A stretch of DNA of 64,000 nucleotides from Allobaculum stercoricanis DSM 13633 (GCF_000384195.1 NZ_KB913034.1:22645-86644); one strand, 5' to 3'. Shown: positions 55,001 to 63,565, counted from the stretch's first letter. Program-made: numbers and translations. The notes: a model not told the origin generated them from the letters alone.

Positions 55001-55071
55001 GTTTAATGGAAGCAAGAAGACAAGAAGAACGAGCAATCATGACCATGCAAATAAACTACAAACAAGAATAG
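52036..55071 (+). CDS. TOTE-type archaeo-eukaryotic primase domain fused to SF2 helicase and PLD-like domain
   Basis: This is a 1011-residue three-part protein. Residues about 40-330 resemble the TOTE conflict-system primase domain: zinc cysteines C85, C94, C109 and C112, then IWLFFEQPL and FFDKMVPSRFPKDKDS-IELPLQG. The usual catalytic acidic pair (FLAADFD-like) is replaced by FLLWQIGY (153-160), and the histidine of the SGxGGHVW motif is absent (SGAYPGSMQIW). Residues 465-840 are a helicase: Walker A AATGSGKT, DECHH at 598, TATPQR, QAIGRIHRQ. Residues 890-990 are PLD-like (HVHSRIIGRFIVID). AAGGGAG lies 9 bases before ATG 52036. It is likely a nucleic-acid helicase in defence or repair. Confidence 0.82.
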   Translation: MTVQQFPFNRDRSNDKKPKRDGSDLEQSSTFNLHEQGSFYCVNQQDQGFLKTYGLMDPSLFNHYFYGCQNHFLVSSRRGFYYWPCANEGITGVCAKKDPSFIKGSKNPCLTCKNRKGTNLTPVHLQRHFQTTAWPDQGLVKITPLQPDGSVHFLLWQIGYPHWGKSDAPDKIDQITKMINDPHQGFFMDLPLLKNVEALCKTIRKAGWNYLKASGAYPGSMQIWLFFEQPLQLTKAVDLGKTLILKAILEEGLCDLSFFDKMVPSRFPKDKDSTGPAIELPLQGCALVMGRTYFLDDQNKNVPFEQSQQFLKAIAKAKLESVERFLHAHKKQLFSWLDPQSKMNVERKQHQILQLFEDPEDTTHFQASDVQGTLNITLKNGIWIQKDNLKPRLIGQLLLLGSYWNPDEVRSKGRFFSGPRVIQHAQIEKGMIHLPRGMDEELIRRFEEAMIPYQIEDQTTIGQALDVRFLGQLRPEQEVMVKSLLAHTHGILVAATGSGKTMMATALISQAKVSTLVIVNNLRILEGWVETLNTHLQFNNPEFEKNLKKKGQFQGKIGVLQANNQTLSKRVDIAMAPTLFAKKNVEEILEPYGMIIFDECHHAASARNIELLDQIAAKRVYGLTATPQRPDGLSPTLFWELGSILSEYSSKEQMKKQTFHRYFVTRDTNFMAIDQNQSDFMRISQEASYDPLRNLKIVADVLDALEQGRTVLVLTRYVQHARYLAKFVQKADPHVDLLLNVGTEDKEKIHERLEALKQKERVVLIGTYKGMGEGFDFPRLDTLMCTMPVDSSIVISQAIGRIHRQVEQKKDVYVYDYVDRNVSMFQRMFASRQKEYFDQGYQMNVMKENEQIKEKLPYRVKTYSVQPQVDAYGRIVDYRQQLAMDIMQAKRQISVVINQVDFETREELLSYFAPALARHVRVDLFLEECAKSTARKLEQAGMVIHVHSRIIGRFIVIDKHLSWYGPLGIHLHDTQALWQRVDDQLVANSLMEARRQEERAIMTMQINYKQE

Positions 55072-55090
55072 CTCAATAAAAAAATGAATA

Positions 55091-55127
55091 AAACAGGCGA
55101 TGTGTTTAAAATGTCGTCTGTTTTTAT
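55091..55127 (+). terminator. Terminator after primase-helicase gene
   Basis: AAACAGGCGA pairs with TCGTCTGTTT (one G-U), with a T tract. It separates this gene from the next one. Confidence 0.75.
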
Positions 55128-55223
55128 TTGCGATCATTAAACAGACAAAGCAAACAAGAGAGTCTTTCACTTTTTAAGATTAGGGAAACTGATATAATGA
55201 ACTTTGACAGGAGAAGATGAGAT

Positions 55224-56087
55224 ATGATTATTGATTTAGATGATATTATTGATGCCATTCAAGGTGGGAGTAATCAAGTTGAATATTACTTAAACATCCA
55301 TAATGGTGAAATCATTATGCGTGATGATTCGTTACCTACACGCGAACTGATGGAAATCGATGATGAAATCGACAAATATTACGATTCCCTTATTTTGATT
55401 CCAACGGCTTATGATGCAAATCAAGTGGGAATGATGCGTCGTTTTACAAATGACTTACCTGAAGGACAAGCGAAAGATGCATTGAATACTGCATTAAGCG
55501 GAGGAAAAGGTTTATATCGTCGTTTCAAAAACGTTTTACAAAACTATAACCTCGATAATCAGTGGTATGAATACGAAGATGACCAATACGTTGAATTCGC
55601 AAGAAAATGGTGCGAAGAAAACGAGGTGCAATTTGAAGAAGTTCCAAAAATTGTATATCGTCATGCCACACGCCGTGACATTGATTTATTAGTGAAGCTC
55701 AAAAAGAAAGAGTTGAACATTGAAGATGAATCTTTAGATTTCGAACTCAACCGTTATTTTTCGGCACAAGTTCGGAATGGCGCTCTCTATCAAATCATTG
55801 CTTGGTGGAAAAATAAAGTTGCGGCAACTGGAGCCATTGCTTGGGTATTTACGCCACCTACACCTGAACTTCCTGATGGACGGACGGGATATTTATGTAA
55901 TTTCTGGATTGATGAAGAATTGAAAAACCAAGAGTATGAAAAAGAAATTCTTAAACGTCTAGAAGAAGAGGCACGTCGTCGTAAATTACCAGAAATCCGT
56001 TCTTACAACTTGCCTGCAGAACTTGTTGAAGGACAAGGATTTGTCAAAGAAGAAAACGTATATAAAACACAACTGAAAATTAAATAA
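55224..56087 (+). CDS. UPF0158 domain fused to GNAT-like acetyltransferase
   Basis: This is a two-domain protein of 287 residues. The N-terminal part (1-140) matches UPF0158: LDDIIDAIQGGSNQVEYYLNIHNGEI, then LSGGKGLYRRFKNVL and WYEYEDDQYVEFARKWCEEN. Residues about 146-287 look like a GNAT N-acetyltransferase (YRHATRRDIDLLVKLKKKEL, then a central strand AATGAIAWVF and GYLCNFWIDEELKNQEYEKEILKRLEEEARRR). The acetyl-CoA Q/RxxGxG/A loop is not clear. AGGAGA precedes the ATG. Function is unknown. It stands between two terminators as a single gene. Confidence 0.75.
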   Translation: MIIDLDDIIDAIQGGSNQVEYYLNIHNGEIIMRDDSLPTRELMEIDDEIDKYYDSLILIPTAYDANQVGMMRRFTNDLPEGQAKDALNTALSGGKGLYRRFKNVLQNYNLDNQWYEYEDDQYVEFARKWCEENEVQFEEVPKIVYRHATRRDIDLLVKLKKKELNIEDESLDFELNRYFSAQVRNGALYQIIAWWKNKVAATGAIAWVFTPPTPELPDGRTGYLCNFWIDEELKNQEYEKEILKRLEEEARRRKLPEIRSYNLPAELVEGQGFVKEENVYKTQLKIK

Positions 56088-56120
56088 TCGTCATTCTTTG
56101 ACCATAATTAAATGCAAAAT

Positions 56121-56168
56121 AAAAACCGAACGCATCAGCATTATGCTTTAGATCGTTCGGTTTTTTTG
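56121..56168 (+). terminator. Terminator of UPF0158-GNAT gene
   Basis: AAAAACCGAACG pairs with CGTTCGGTTTTT across a 21-base loop, followed by T residues. Confidence 0.9.
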
Positions 56169-56191
56169 TGGGATGTTATTTTTCAACCAAT

Positions 56192-56218
56192 AAAAAAGCC
56201 TACCGTGAAGGTAGGCTT
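56192..56218 (-). terminator. Terminator of the opp operon
   Basis: AAGCCTACC and GGTAGGCTT form a 9-bp stem with a 5-base loop. On the minus strand six T follow, 31 bp past the oppA stop. Confidence 0.92.
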
Positions 56219-56248
56219 AACGAGTGAATTATTGATTAGGTGAGAGGA

Positions 56249-57895
56249 TTAACCAACTAATTCAGCATCTTCGAAGTGCCAGTAACCATAAGCGGAGTGC
56301 CAGATACCATCAACAACATCTTTGTTTTCAAGCCAGAAGTCATTGTAGTAAGCAACTGGGATACATCCTGCATCTTCGATTAAGATTTCTTCAGCTTTGT
56401 GGAGAGCTGCAGAACGTTCTTTTGGATCAAGCGTTGTACTAGCAAGATCTAATTGTGCATCGTATTCAGGATTGTTGTATTTACCATCGTTATTTCCGTT
56501 TGTGGAATATAACAGAGTTAAGATGTTAGATGGATCAGTGTAGTCACCTACCCAACCGTTACGAGCGATTTCGAAGTCACCGTTACGACGCATTGGTGTG
56601 AAGGAAGCCCATTCAACGATTTCAACATCGAGGTTTACACCGATTTCTTTCCAAGCTTGTTGTAAGTATTCAGCAACTGATTTGTGGTAACCAGAATCGT
56701 TAGTGGAGTATGTCAGAACAGGTAAGCCTTCACCATTTGGATATCCAGCAGCTTCAAGTGCAGCTTTAGCGGCTTCGATATCAGCTGTTGGTTTGAAGAA
56801 GTTTTCTCCACCGTTGGAGTTTTTGTAGAATTCAGTTCCGTCTGTATCCATCCATCCTGGACCAACGAAGTTGCCAGCTGGAGAATAAGTACCTTGCATT
56901 AATGTGTTTGCGAGGTATTCACGGTCGATTGCAAGACTAAGTGCTCTACGAACGTCTGGGTTAGTGTAAGGTTCTTTTTCAGTATTTAAAGAAATGTAGT
57001 AAGTACCGATCATTGGTGCTACGAAGAAATCATCGCGTCCTTCTAAAGAAGCGATTTCTTCAGTTGGAACGTCTTTAATAAATGCGATTTCGCCAGCGTT
57101 ATAAGCGTTGTAAGCAGCGTTTGCATCTTCGATTAAGTTGAACTTAATACCGTCGATTTTAATATTTTCAGCATTCCAGTAGTTAGGGTTCTTTTCCATT
57201 AAGATGTAGGAGTTAGGTACCCATTCTGTTACGTGGAATGGACCATTGGAAACGTAAGTTTCAGCAGCTGTAGCCCAAGCATCGCCATTTTTTTCAACAG
57301 TTGCTTTTTGAACTGGGGAAAGAGTTGCGAAAGCAGCTAAGGATTCAAAGTATGGGCAAGCATTGCTTAAGTGAACGATGAAAGTTTTTTCATCTGGAGC
57401 TTCAACATTTAATTTCGTAATGTCGCCGGCGATTGCTTCATCGTAACCTTCAACCATGGAAAGTACTGTTTCAGCATAAGGAGCAGCTACGTTTGGATCA
57501 CATACACGTTGCCAGCTATAAACGAAGTCTTCAGATGTTAATGGTGTACCATCGGACCATTTTAAGCCATCTCTAAGTTTGAATGTATAAGTTTTTCCAT
57601 CTTCGGAAACTTCCCAAGATTCAGCAGCACCTGGAGCAGCATTTCCATCTTTATCGTTAGTCAGTAAGCATTCAAAGCTTTCTAAGATCATGTTGCCGGC
57701 ATCAAGTGCAGAGTTTAATGCTGGGTCCATAGTTTCTGGGTTAGGGCCGATTTGTACAGATAAGATTTTCTTATCTCCTGTTGCAGCAGCTGTAGAATCT
57801 GCTGTGCTATTAGTGGAAGTGTTGTTAGATGAGCATCCTACAGCACTTACTGTCATAGCAGCTGCCATGAGCAATGTAAGAGAACGTGTCTTCAT
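56249..57895 (-). CDS. oppA: Oligopeptide ABC transporter substrate-binding lipoprotein
   Basis: This is a family-5 extracellular solute-binding protein capturing peptides outside the membrane. The signal peptide ends in the lipobox SAVGC (Cys 21), followed by a Ser/Thr/Asn linker. Typical segments are PNPETMDPALNSALDAGNMILESFE, WSDGTPLTSEDFVYSWQR and DVRRALSLAIDREYLANTLMQG. Length 548 is usual. AAAGGAG precedes the ATG. It is the last gene of the oppBCDF-A unit, separated from oppF by a 270-bp leader-like gap, so it may have its own promoter. Confidence 0.95.
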   Translation of the reverse strand: MKTRSLTLLMAAAMTVSAVGCSSNNTSTNSTADSTAAATGDKKILSVQIGPNPETMDPALNSALDAGNMILESFECLLTNDKDGNAAPGAAESWEVSEDGKTYTFKLRDGLKWSDGTPLTSEDFVYSWQRVCDPNVAAPYAETVLSMVEGYDEAIAGDITKLNVEAPDEKTFIVHLSNACPYFESLAAFATLSPVQKATVEKNGDAWATAAETYVSNGPFHVTEWVPNSYILMEKNPNYWNAENIKIDGIKFNLIEDANAAYNAYNAGEIAFIKDVPTEEIASLEGRDDFFVAPMIGTYYISLNTEKEPYTNPDVRRALSLAIDREYLANTLMQGTYSPAGNFVGPGWMDTDGTEFYKNSNGGENFFKPTADIEAAKAALEAAGYPNGEGLPVLTYSTNDSGYHKSVAEYLQQAWKEIGVNLDVEIVEWASFTPMRRNGDFEIARNGWVGDYTDPSNILTLLYSTNGNNDGKYNNPEYDAQLDLASTTLDPKERSAALHKAEEILIEDAGCIPVAYYNDFWLENKDVVDGIWHSAYGYWHFEDAELVG

Positions 57896-57902
57896 TTTAA
57901 TC

Positions 57903-58165
57903 TCCTTTTCTCTATTATGTTGTCCGTCTTAGTCGATTCCAGATCCAAACTGGTTCAGGGGATCCATCCAGCCAACTCACCAGATTGGCTGATTAAATGT
58001 TGGACCTGGAACAGATGTGAAATCTGAAGATATCATTGAAGGCGGCCATGTAACCCGATAGCGGAAACCATCGAGCTTCTCCTCTTTTGAGGTGATGGGT
58101 GAATTGTAACACAGTGAAACAAATTGTGAAAACAGTTTTCTTTTTATGAAAGAAAAATTTTCATT
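57903..58165 (-). promoter_or_regulatory. Structured gap between oppF and oppA
   Basis: This 270-bp stretch is transcribed leftward into oppA and is unusually long for an operon gap. It holds hairpins such as AGCCAA/TTGGCT (57970-57990), CCAG/CTGG (57939-57953) and CCTC/GAGG with an AAAA loop near 58080-58092. No known riboswitch consensus was recognised. A separate oppA promoter, an mRNA-stabilising leader or an unknown cis-regulatory RNA are all possible. Confidence 0.4.
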
Positions 58166-59191
58166 TTAATCATTTTTTGCAAGTTTTTTCTGTGCTTCTT
58201 CCAATGTTACATGGTGACATGCAACAAAATGACCAGGAACAAGTTCTTTAAATTCTGGTGCGGATTGAGCACATTTTTCAGTTGCGCGAGAGCAACGTGT
58301 GCGGAAACGGCATCCACTAGGTGGATTAACAGGGGAAGGGACATCTCCTTCCAGAACAATACGTTTGTTCGTACGAGCTTTAATTGGATCGGCTACAGGA
58401 ATCGCAGAAATTAGTGATTCTGTGTAAGGGTGAAGAGGAGTATTGGTTAATTCATTCGCTGGAGCAAGTTCAACCATACGTCCTAAGTACATAACCCCGA
58501 TGCGATCGGAAATGTGTTTCACAACGGATAAGTCGTGAGCAATAAATAGATAAGTTAATCCCAAATCACGCTGCAAGTCTTCAAACATGTTAATAACCTG
58601 CGCCTGAATGGAAACGTCAAGGGCACTAATTGGTTCGTCACAGACGATAAAATCAGGGTTAACGGCAAGAGCACGGGCAATTCCGACACGTTGACGTTGT
58701 CCACCGGAGAATTCGTGAGGGTAACGGTTAGCATGTTCAGAGTTCAGTCCGACTTTACGTAACAATTCAATGATCATGTCATAGCGTTCTTTATCATTTT
58801 TTGCGAGGTGGTGCGTATCAATTGCTTCACCAACGATATCGCCGACAGTCATACGAGGATCCAATGAAGCATATGGGTCCTGGAATACGATCTGCATGCG
58901 TTTGCGATAAGGCAACATGTTGGCGTATTCTTTCTTTTCGACGTCAAAAATGACATCGCCATCGAAAACAAAGCGGCCACCAGTTGGCTCATAAAGGCGA
59001 AGTAAGGAACGACCGGTTGTGGTTTTCCCACATCCGGATTCCCCAACTAAACCAAGTGTTTCTCCTTTTTTGATCGTGAAGGAGACATCATCTACAGCTT
59101 GAACATATTTTTTGTTTTTTCCGTGACCACCAGCAGGGAAATACTGCTTTAGGTGTTCGACGACGATAAAATCTTCGTTTTTTTCAGTCAT
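58166..59191 (-). CDS. oppF: Oligopeptide ABC transporter ATP-binding protein
   Basis: This is the second ATPase of the peptide importer. It has Walker [13 protein letters not shown], the signature [16 protein letters not shown], Walker [15 protein letters not shown] and the switch region [14 protein letters not shown]. The C-terminal oligopeptide-transporter domain contains [14 protein letters not shown], the cysteine cluster that in this family binds an iron-sulfur cluster. Length 341. Its start overlaps the oppD stop by 4 bases. Confidence 0.95.
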   Translation of the reverse strand: MTEKNEDFIVVEHLKQYFPAGGHGKNKKYVQAVDDVSFTIKKGETLGLVGESGCGKTTTGRSLLRLYEPTGGRFVFDGDVIFDVEKKEYANMLPYRKRMQIVFQDPYASLDPRMTVGDIVGEAIDTHHLAKNDKERYDMIIELLRKVGLNSEHANRYPHEFSGGQRQRVGIARALAVNPDFIVCDEPISALDVSIQAQVINMFEDLQRDLGLTYLFIAHDLSVVKHISDRIGVMYLGRMVELAPANELTNTPLHPYTESLISAIPVADPIKARTNKRIVLEGDVPSPVNPPSGCRFRTRCSRATEKCAQSAPEFKELVPGHFVACHHVTLEEAQKKLAKND

Positions 59192-60222
59192 GCTTCTCCT
59201 CCTCCGCTACTTTTTGCCGAAGAATCGGCTGCTAATCTTTCCATGGCTTCTTTTTGTTGGAGCCAGCAATATGTGTAGTGCGTATCATCAAATTCAGTGA
59301 TCGGTGGGTTTTGTTTCAAACAAATTTTCATACATGCTTCACAACGTGGACCAAAAGGACAACCTTTAGGTGGGTTTAACATATCAACAGGCGTTCCTTC
59401 GATTGGGATCAAACGTTGATGTTCATCTGTATCTAAACGAGGGATAGAACGGATTAAACCTTTTGTGTACATGTGTTTTGGTTCATAGAACACTTGGTCG
59501 GTTGTACCGTATTCAACGATACGACCAGCATACATAACGGCAATGTGATCACACATAGAAGCAACGACACCTAGGTCGTGGGTGATCATGATGATGGACA
59601 TTCCTAATTTGTCTTTTAGTTCCATCATTAACTCTAAAATCTGCGCCTGAATTGTAACGTCTAATGCAGTCGTTGGTTCATCGGCGATCAGTAATTTAGG
59701 TTCGCAAGCGAGTGCGATGGCAATCATGATTCTCTGGCGCATACCACCGGATAGTTCATGAGGATATTGTTTCAAACGTTTTTCAGGTTCGTTGATACCA
59801 ACAAGCTCGAGAAGTTCTTTGGCACGAGCTTTGGCTTCTTCTTTTGTTTTATTCGTATGAAGCGTAATAACTTCTGTAATTTGGTTTCCGATTGTATAAA
59901 CCGGGTTTAAGGAAGTCATTGGGTCCTGGAAGATGATAGAAATTTCATTTCCACGGATTTTACGCATTTCTTTTTCAGTCATTTGATCGACTTGGTGGCC
60001 ATTAAAATATAGGGAACCAGAGATCAGTTTTCCTGGATCGGCAGTTAAACCGATCAAGGAATAAGCAGTTACGGATTTACCGGAACCGGATTCACCAACA
60101 ATACCAAGGACTTCACCTTGACGAAGGTGGATATTTACATCGTTCAACGCCTTAACTTCACCAGCAGGGGTAAAGAAGGAAAGTTTTTCGTGTTCTATAT
60201 TTACTAAATATTCTTCAGACAT
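59188..60222 (-). CDS. oppD: Oligopeptide ABC transporter ATP-binding protein
   Basis: This is the first ATPase of the importer. It has Walker [13 protein letters not shown], signature [16 protein letters not shown], Walker [15 protein letters not shown] and switch [14 protein letters not shown]. The C-terminal domain has [14 protein letters not shown]. Length 344. It begins 13 bp after oppC and overlaps oppF. Confidence 0.95.
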   Translation of the reverse strand: MSEEYLVNIEHEKLSFFTPAGEVKALNDVNIHLRQGEVLGIVGESGSGKSVTAYSLIGLTADPGKLISGSLYFNGHQVDQMTEKEMRKIRGNEISIIFQDPMTSLNPVYTIGNQITEVITLHTNKTKEEAKARAKELLELVGINEPEKRLKQYPHELSGGMRQRIMIAIALACEPKLLIADEPTTALDVTIQAQILELMMELKDKLGMSIIMITHDLGVVASMCDHIAVMYAGRIVEYGTTDQVFYEPKHMYTKGLIRSIPRLDTDEHQRLIPIEGTPVDMLNPPKGCPFGPRCEACMKICLKQNPPITEFDDTHYTYCWLQQKEAMERLAADSSAKSSGGGEA

Positions 60223-60235
60223 AGACTCTCCTTAT

Positions 60236-61282
60236 TTATTTCTTCATCTTTGGATCGAATGCGTCACGTAAACCATCACCAAGCAAGTTGAAGCTTAAGA
60301 TGATTAAGGAAATAACAGCAGCAGGGATGAACAGTAAGTATGGATAAGTATAAAGACCATTCAAACCAGCACTTGCGAGTGATCCAAGAGATGGAAGTGG
60401 AACAGCAACCCCAAGACCTAAGAAACTAAGGAAACTTTCTGTAAAGATTGCAGATGGGATTTGTAGTGTTGCACAAACAATTAATGTACCAATGCAGTTT
60501 GTCATTAAGTGTTTGCGGATAATTGTAGATGTTTTTACACCTAAAGCACGAGCAGCAGTTACGTAGTCAGATTGTTTGATCGTTAAGACTTGGCTTCGAA
60601 CCATACGAGCCATGTTAACCCAATATAACAATGCGAATACGATAAAGATTGAAATCATGTTCGTTCCGACGGTTTGGATCCAGGTGAATCCAGGAACGGT
60701 AGCTAAAGCTTTTAGCGGTCCATCCAACGCGAATGAAAGCAGGATGATTAATAAAACATCAGGGATTGTGTAGATAATGTCGACAATACGCATCATTAAT
60801 AAGTCAACCCATCCCCCAGCATAAGCAGCAATTGCGCCATAAAGAGGGCCAATACATAAGATGATGGCAGTAGCGATTAAGCCGACTAATAAAGAAATCT
60901 GTGTACCAACCATGATACGGATCGCATAGTCACGACCCATAGAGTCAGTACCAAAGAAGTGAGGGAACACACTTCCCCCAGCATCGATGATTGCTTGTTC
61001 TGCAGCTGAGAACTGCATTGGCGCTAAGTTGTTTGCCCCTTTAATTTGCATATCATAAGAATATGGATAGAACTGGGGAACAATAAACGCGAAGATCATG
61101 ATGATGATGATCACAGCAAGTGAAACCATTGCTACTTTATTTTTTCTTAAGCGGCGGAATCCATCTTTCCAGAAACTGATGGAATCACGCATGATGACTT
61201 GAGATTGTTTTTCTTCTTCAGTAGCAGGTAGGAAATCTGCTGGATCCAAATCCATTTGAAAACTAATTGGGTTTTTAGCCAT
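60236..61282 (-). CDS. oppC: Oligopeptide ABC transporter permease
   Basis: This is a membrane subunit of the peptide importer, 348 residues, with an N-terminal cytosolic extension of about 50 residues before the first membrane segment (VAMVSLAVIIIIMIFAFIV). The conserved FFGTDSMGRDYAIRIMVGTQISL and the ATPase-docking loop YVTAARALGVKTSTIIRKHL are present. It is preceded by oppB with a 17-bp gap. Confidence 0.95.
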   Translation of the reverse strand: MAKNPISFQMDLDPADFLPATEEEKQSQVIMRDSISFWKDGFRRLRKNKVAMVSLAVIIIIMIFAFIVPQFYPYSYDMQIKGANNLAPMQFSAAEQAIIDAGGSVFPHFFGTDSMGRDYAIRIMVGTQISLLVGLIATAIILCIGPLYGAIAAYAGGWVDLLMMRIVDIIYTIPDVLLIILLSFALDGPLKALATVPGFTWIQTVGTNMISIFIVFALLYWVNMARMVRSQVLTIKQSDYVTAARALGVKTSTIIRKHLMTNCIGTLIVCATLQIPSAIFTESFLSFLGLGVAVPLPSLGSLASAGLNGLYTYPYLLFIPAAVISLIILSFNLLGDGLRDAFDPKMKK

Positions 61283-61299
61283 TTTCTTTCCTCCTGTTT

Positions 61300-62217
61300 T
61301 TAATCGTATTTAATACGTGGGTCGATAATCTTATAAAGGATATCGACAACTAATGTCATAAGGATAACGAGAGTTGCTAAGAAAATCGTCGTACCCATGA
61401 TTAATGTGTAGTCACGTCCGTTGATCGCAGTGATGAAAGAACCACCAAGACCTGGGATAACGAAGATTTTTTCAACAACGAAGCTTCCGACGATTGTGTA
61501 GGCAAGCATTGGTCCGACATAAGTAACAACAGGTAAGATGGCGTTACGTAACGCATGTTTAAATAACTGTTTTGTTCCAGAAAGACCTTTAGCTTTTGCA
61601 GTACGCATATAGTCTTGGCCTAATACGTCTAACATACTAGAGCGCATTAAACGCATGATGTATGAAGTCGGATAGAAGGCGATTGCGGTAACCGGCAAAA
61701 TGTACGATGTCCAATCAGATAACCCTAATGTGGAAACTAATTTCAGTTTTGCACCGAAGACATAGCTCAATAAAGTACAAACGACGAATCCAGGAACGGC
61801 AATTCCTAATGTTGCAAACACAGAAATGAAACGGTCCCAGAATTTTCCTTGATGTAGAGCAGCAATGCAACCAAGGGAAACTCCTAAAACTAAAGAAATT
61901 AGAACAGCCATTCCACCGATCTTAGCGGATACAGGGAATTTAGTAACAATAATTTCAAGAACTGTACGACCACGTTGTTTCAAAGAAAGACCGAAGTCTC
62001 CGTGTAATAAACCATTCATATAGGTCACGTATTGTTCCCATAGTGATTTATCTAGGCCATATTTTGCTTCCAGAGCAGCTGTAGCCTGTGGGCTTATCGC
62101 TTTTTCAGATAAGAATGGTCCACCGGGGATCATGTTCATCAAAAAGAAGGTCAAAGTAGCGACAACCCAGATAGTGACGATAGCGAGTAATATTCGTTTC
62201 AATACATATCTAGTCAT
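61300..62217 (-). CDS. oppB: Oligopeptide ABC transporter permease
   Basis: This is a membrane subunit of the peptide importer, 305 residues, first gene of the operon. It has the N-terminal TRYVLKRILLAIVTIWVVATLTFFLMNMIPGGPF pattern and the docking loop YMRTAKAKGLSGTKQLFKHALRN. The GAGAGGA ribosome site lies about 15 bases before the ATG, so it is slightly far. Confidence 0.95.
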   Translation of the reverse strand: MTRYVLKRILLAIVTIWVVATLTFFLMNMIPGGPFLSEKAISPQATAALEAKYGLDKSLWEQYVTYMNGLLHGDFGLSLKQRGRTVLEIIVTKFPVSAKIGGMAVLISLVLGVSLGCIAALHQGKFWDRFISVFATLGIAVPGFVVCTLLSYVFGAKLKLVSTLGLSDWTSYILPVTAIAFYPTSYIMRLMRSSMLDVLGQDYMRTAKAKGLSGTKQLFKHALRNAILPVVTYVGPMLAYTIVGSFVVEKIFVIPGLGGSFITAINGRDYTLIMGTTIFLATLVILMTLVVDILYKIIDPRIKYD

Positions 62218-62784
62218 TTTAATTTGTTAATCCTCTCTAATAACGGTAGACCTGTCTACGCAGGCTGACCGCGAAATTACAAGCGCAAGTATATCATGCA
62301 AAATGAAACGTTTTTCAAAGATTTACATTTTTTTACAGTTTTTCTGTGTTTTACCGCTGAAAATATACGTTTTTGATGAATAAAGATGATTTTTGGCGGA
62401 ATTTCTAACATTTGTGACCTATTGTTCTCAAAATGTATACAAATTTGGGATTAGGACTTGATTTTATGTATCTATAATAGATGATAAAACAATCAAAAGA
62501 TCTAAAACGTTGATCGAATCAATTTTTCTGATCGAAATGCAAGTTACATATATTTTCGAAAATGTTTGACTGGAATGAACAGAAAGCAAAAAAATTGAGT
62601 AACGAATGTGAAACGAATGAAACTGAGTGAAAGTTTTCAAAGCAATTCCTAAGGAAAATGATCACTGAAGATAGACAAAATTTAAAAGCAGCAAAAAGAA
62701 ATAAAAAAGAATTATTCTTGCGTATTGAATAGTCAAAAGGAAACCAAAAATAGTTAGTTTTACCATATAAATATAAGGAAAGAA
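62218..62784. other. Upstream region of the opp operon with operator-like palindromes
   Basis: The 570-bp gap contains GTAGAC-CT-GTCTAC, a perfect inverted repeat at 62246-62259 in the opp leader. It also has TGAAACGTTTTTCA at 62304-62317, which resembles the TGAAACGTTTCA palindrome at 28051 and may be a LacI/CcpA-type site. From 62320 to 62784 nothing else is recognised. Frames there are low-complexity and lack ribosome sites. Confidence 0.45.
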
Positions 62785-62828
62785 AAAGCGGGAAATTGAC
62801 TTGGAGAACCAAGAGCAATACCCGCTTT
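62777..62828 (-). terminator. Terminator of the HesB-like gene
   Basis: AAAGCGGG (62785-62792) and CCCGCTTT (62821-62828) form the outer stem; CTTGG/CCAAG with loop AGAA forms an inner stem. A TTTTCTTT tract follows on the minus strand. Confidence 0.85.
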
Positions 62829-62847
62829 GATTTTTTAAGAATTCAGA

Positions 62848-63348
62848 TTATTCGTGGTGATGCCCATGCCCGCAGCATTCGTGATCGCCATCTTCATGGT
62901 GATGCCCATGTCCGCAGCATTCGTGATCGCCATCTTCATGGTGATGCCCATGTCCGCAGCATTCGTGATCGCCATCTTCATGGTGATGCCCATGTCCGCA
63001 GCATTCGTGATCGCCATCTTCATGGTGATGCCCATGTCCGCAGCATTCGTGATCGCCATGTTCATGATGATGCCCATGTCCGCAACATCCGCCGCGTTGG
63101 CTTAAGACAATTAATTCACCGTCTTGTAAATCGATGATGACATTTTCAACGACGTCTTTTGCATCACCTTCCATTAAAATTTTTACACCTTGAATATCTT
63201 CTGGTTGATCGCCTTCATCAAAGCGAACGAGTTGGAATGTAGGCATTACACCGCAGCAGCCTTCTTGAAGGATGACTTCAAGACCTTCAGCGCCATTTGC
63301 GGATAAAATATTATTCAGCTCAACTAAAGCTGGTTCTGTAATTTTCAT
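62848..63348 (-). CDS. HesB/IscA-like protein with Cys/His-rich repeat tail
   Basis: This is a 166-residue protein in two parts. Residues 1-87 look like a small HesB/IscA (Fe-S biogenesis) fold: MKITEPALVELNNILSANG, LEVILQEGCCGVMPTFQL and VVENVIIDLQDGELIVLS. Residues 88-166 are five full copies and one partial copy of a 14-residue unit CCGHGHHHEDGDHE, giving 12 Cys and about 29 His. This is a strong metal-binding tail for zinc, nickel, copper or iron. ATG 63348 is chosen because GGAGG lies 8 bases before it. A metal storage or delivery role is inferred. Confidence 0.75.
   Translation of the reverse strand: MKITEPALVELNNILSANGAEGLEVILQEGCCGVMPTFQLVRFDEGDQPEDIQGVKILMEGDAKDVVENVIIDLQDGELIVLSQRGGCCGHGHHHEHGDHECCGHGHHHEDGDHECCGHGHHHEDGDHECCGHGHHHEDGDHECCGHGHHHEDGDHECCGHGHHHE
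62854..63088 (-). repeat. 42-bp tandem repeat array encoding the Cys/His tail
   Basis: The 42-bp unit (on the plus strand about GTGATGCCCATGTCCGCAGC through CGTGATCGCCATCTTCATG) is repeated five times plus a partial copy, almost without base changes. Such identity suggests recent expansion and likely copy-number variation between strains. It lies wholly within the preceding gene. Confidence 0.9.
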
Positions 63349-63565
63349 ATTCAGATCCTCCGTCTTCAACAGTTTAGCCTAAACAAATCGTTTTGAAAAA
63401 TCTAAGACATATAAAATATGGAGAAATGAGAAAGAAAATAACCAAATGGCAGAGGGTCTTTTTCTGATTCGGATTCATGATTTTTTGCACAAGAGTTTTT
63501 AAAAATAAAGATGATGAAAACAGAATTGAAATGATTTTGCTTTAAACGTGCTATAATCCGCAACG

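Noticed and set aside
62519..62818. Minus-strand ORF of 99 codons rich in Phe, Leu and Ser
   Set aside because: Low-complexity reading of an AT-rich gap with no ribosome site, and it crosses the terminator of the HesB-like gene.
62854..63105. Regular 42-bp direct repeats that look like a CRISPR array, and plus-strand frames through them
   Set aside because: The repeats have no unique spacers and encode the Cys/His tail of the minus-strand protein. The plus-strand frames are mirror readings of that repeat.
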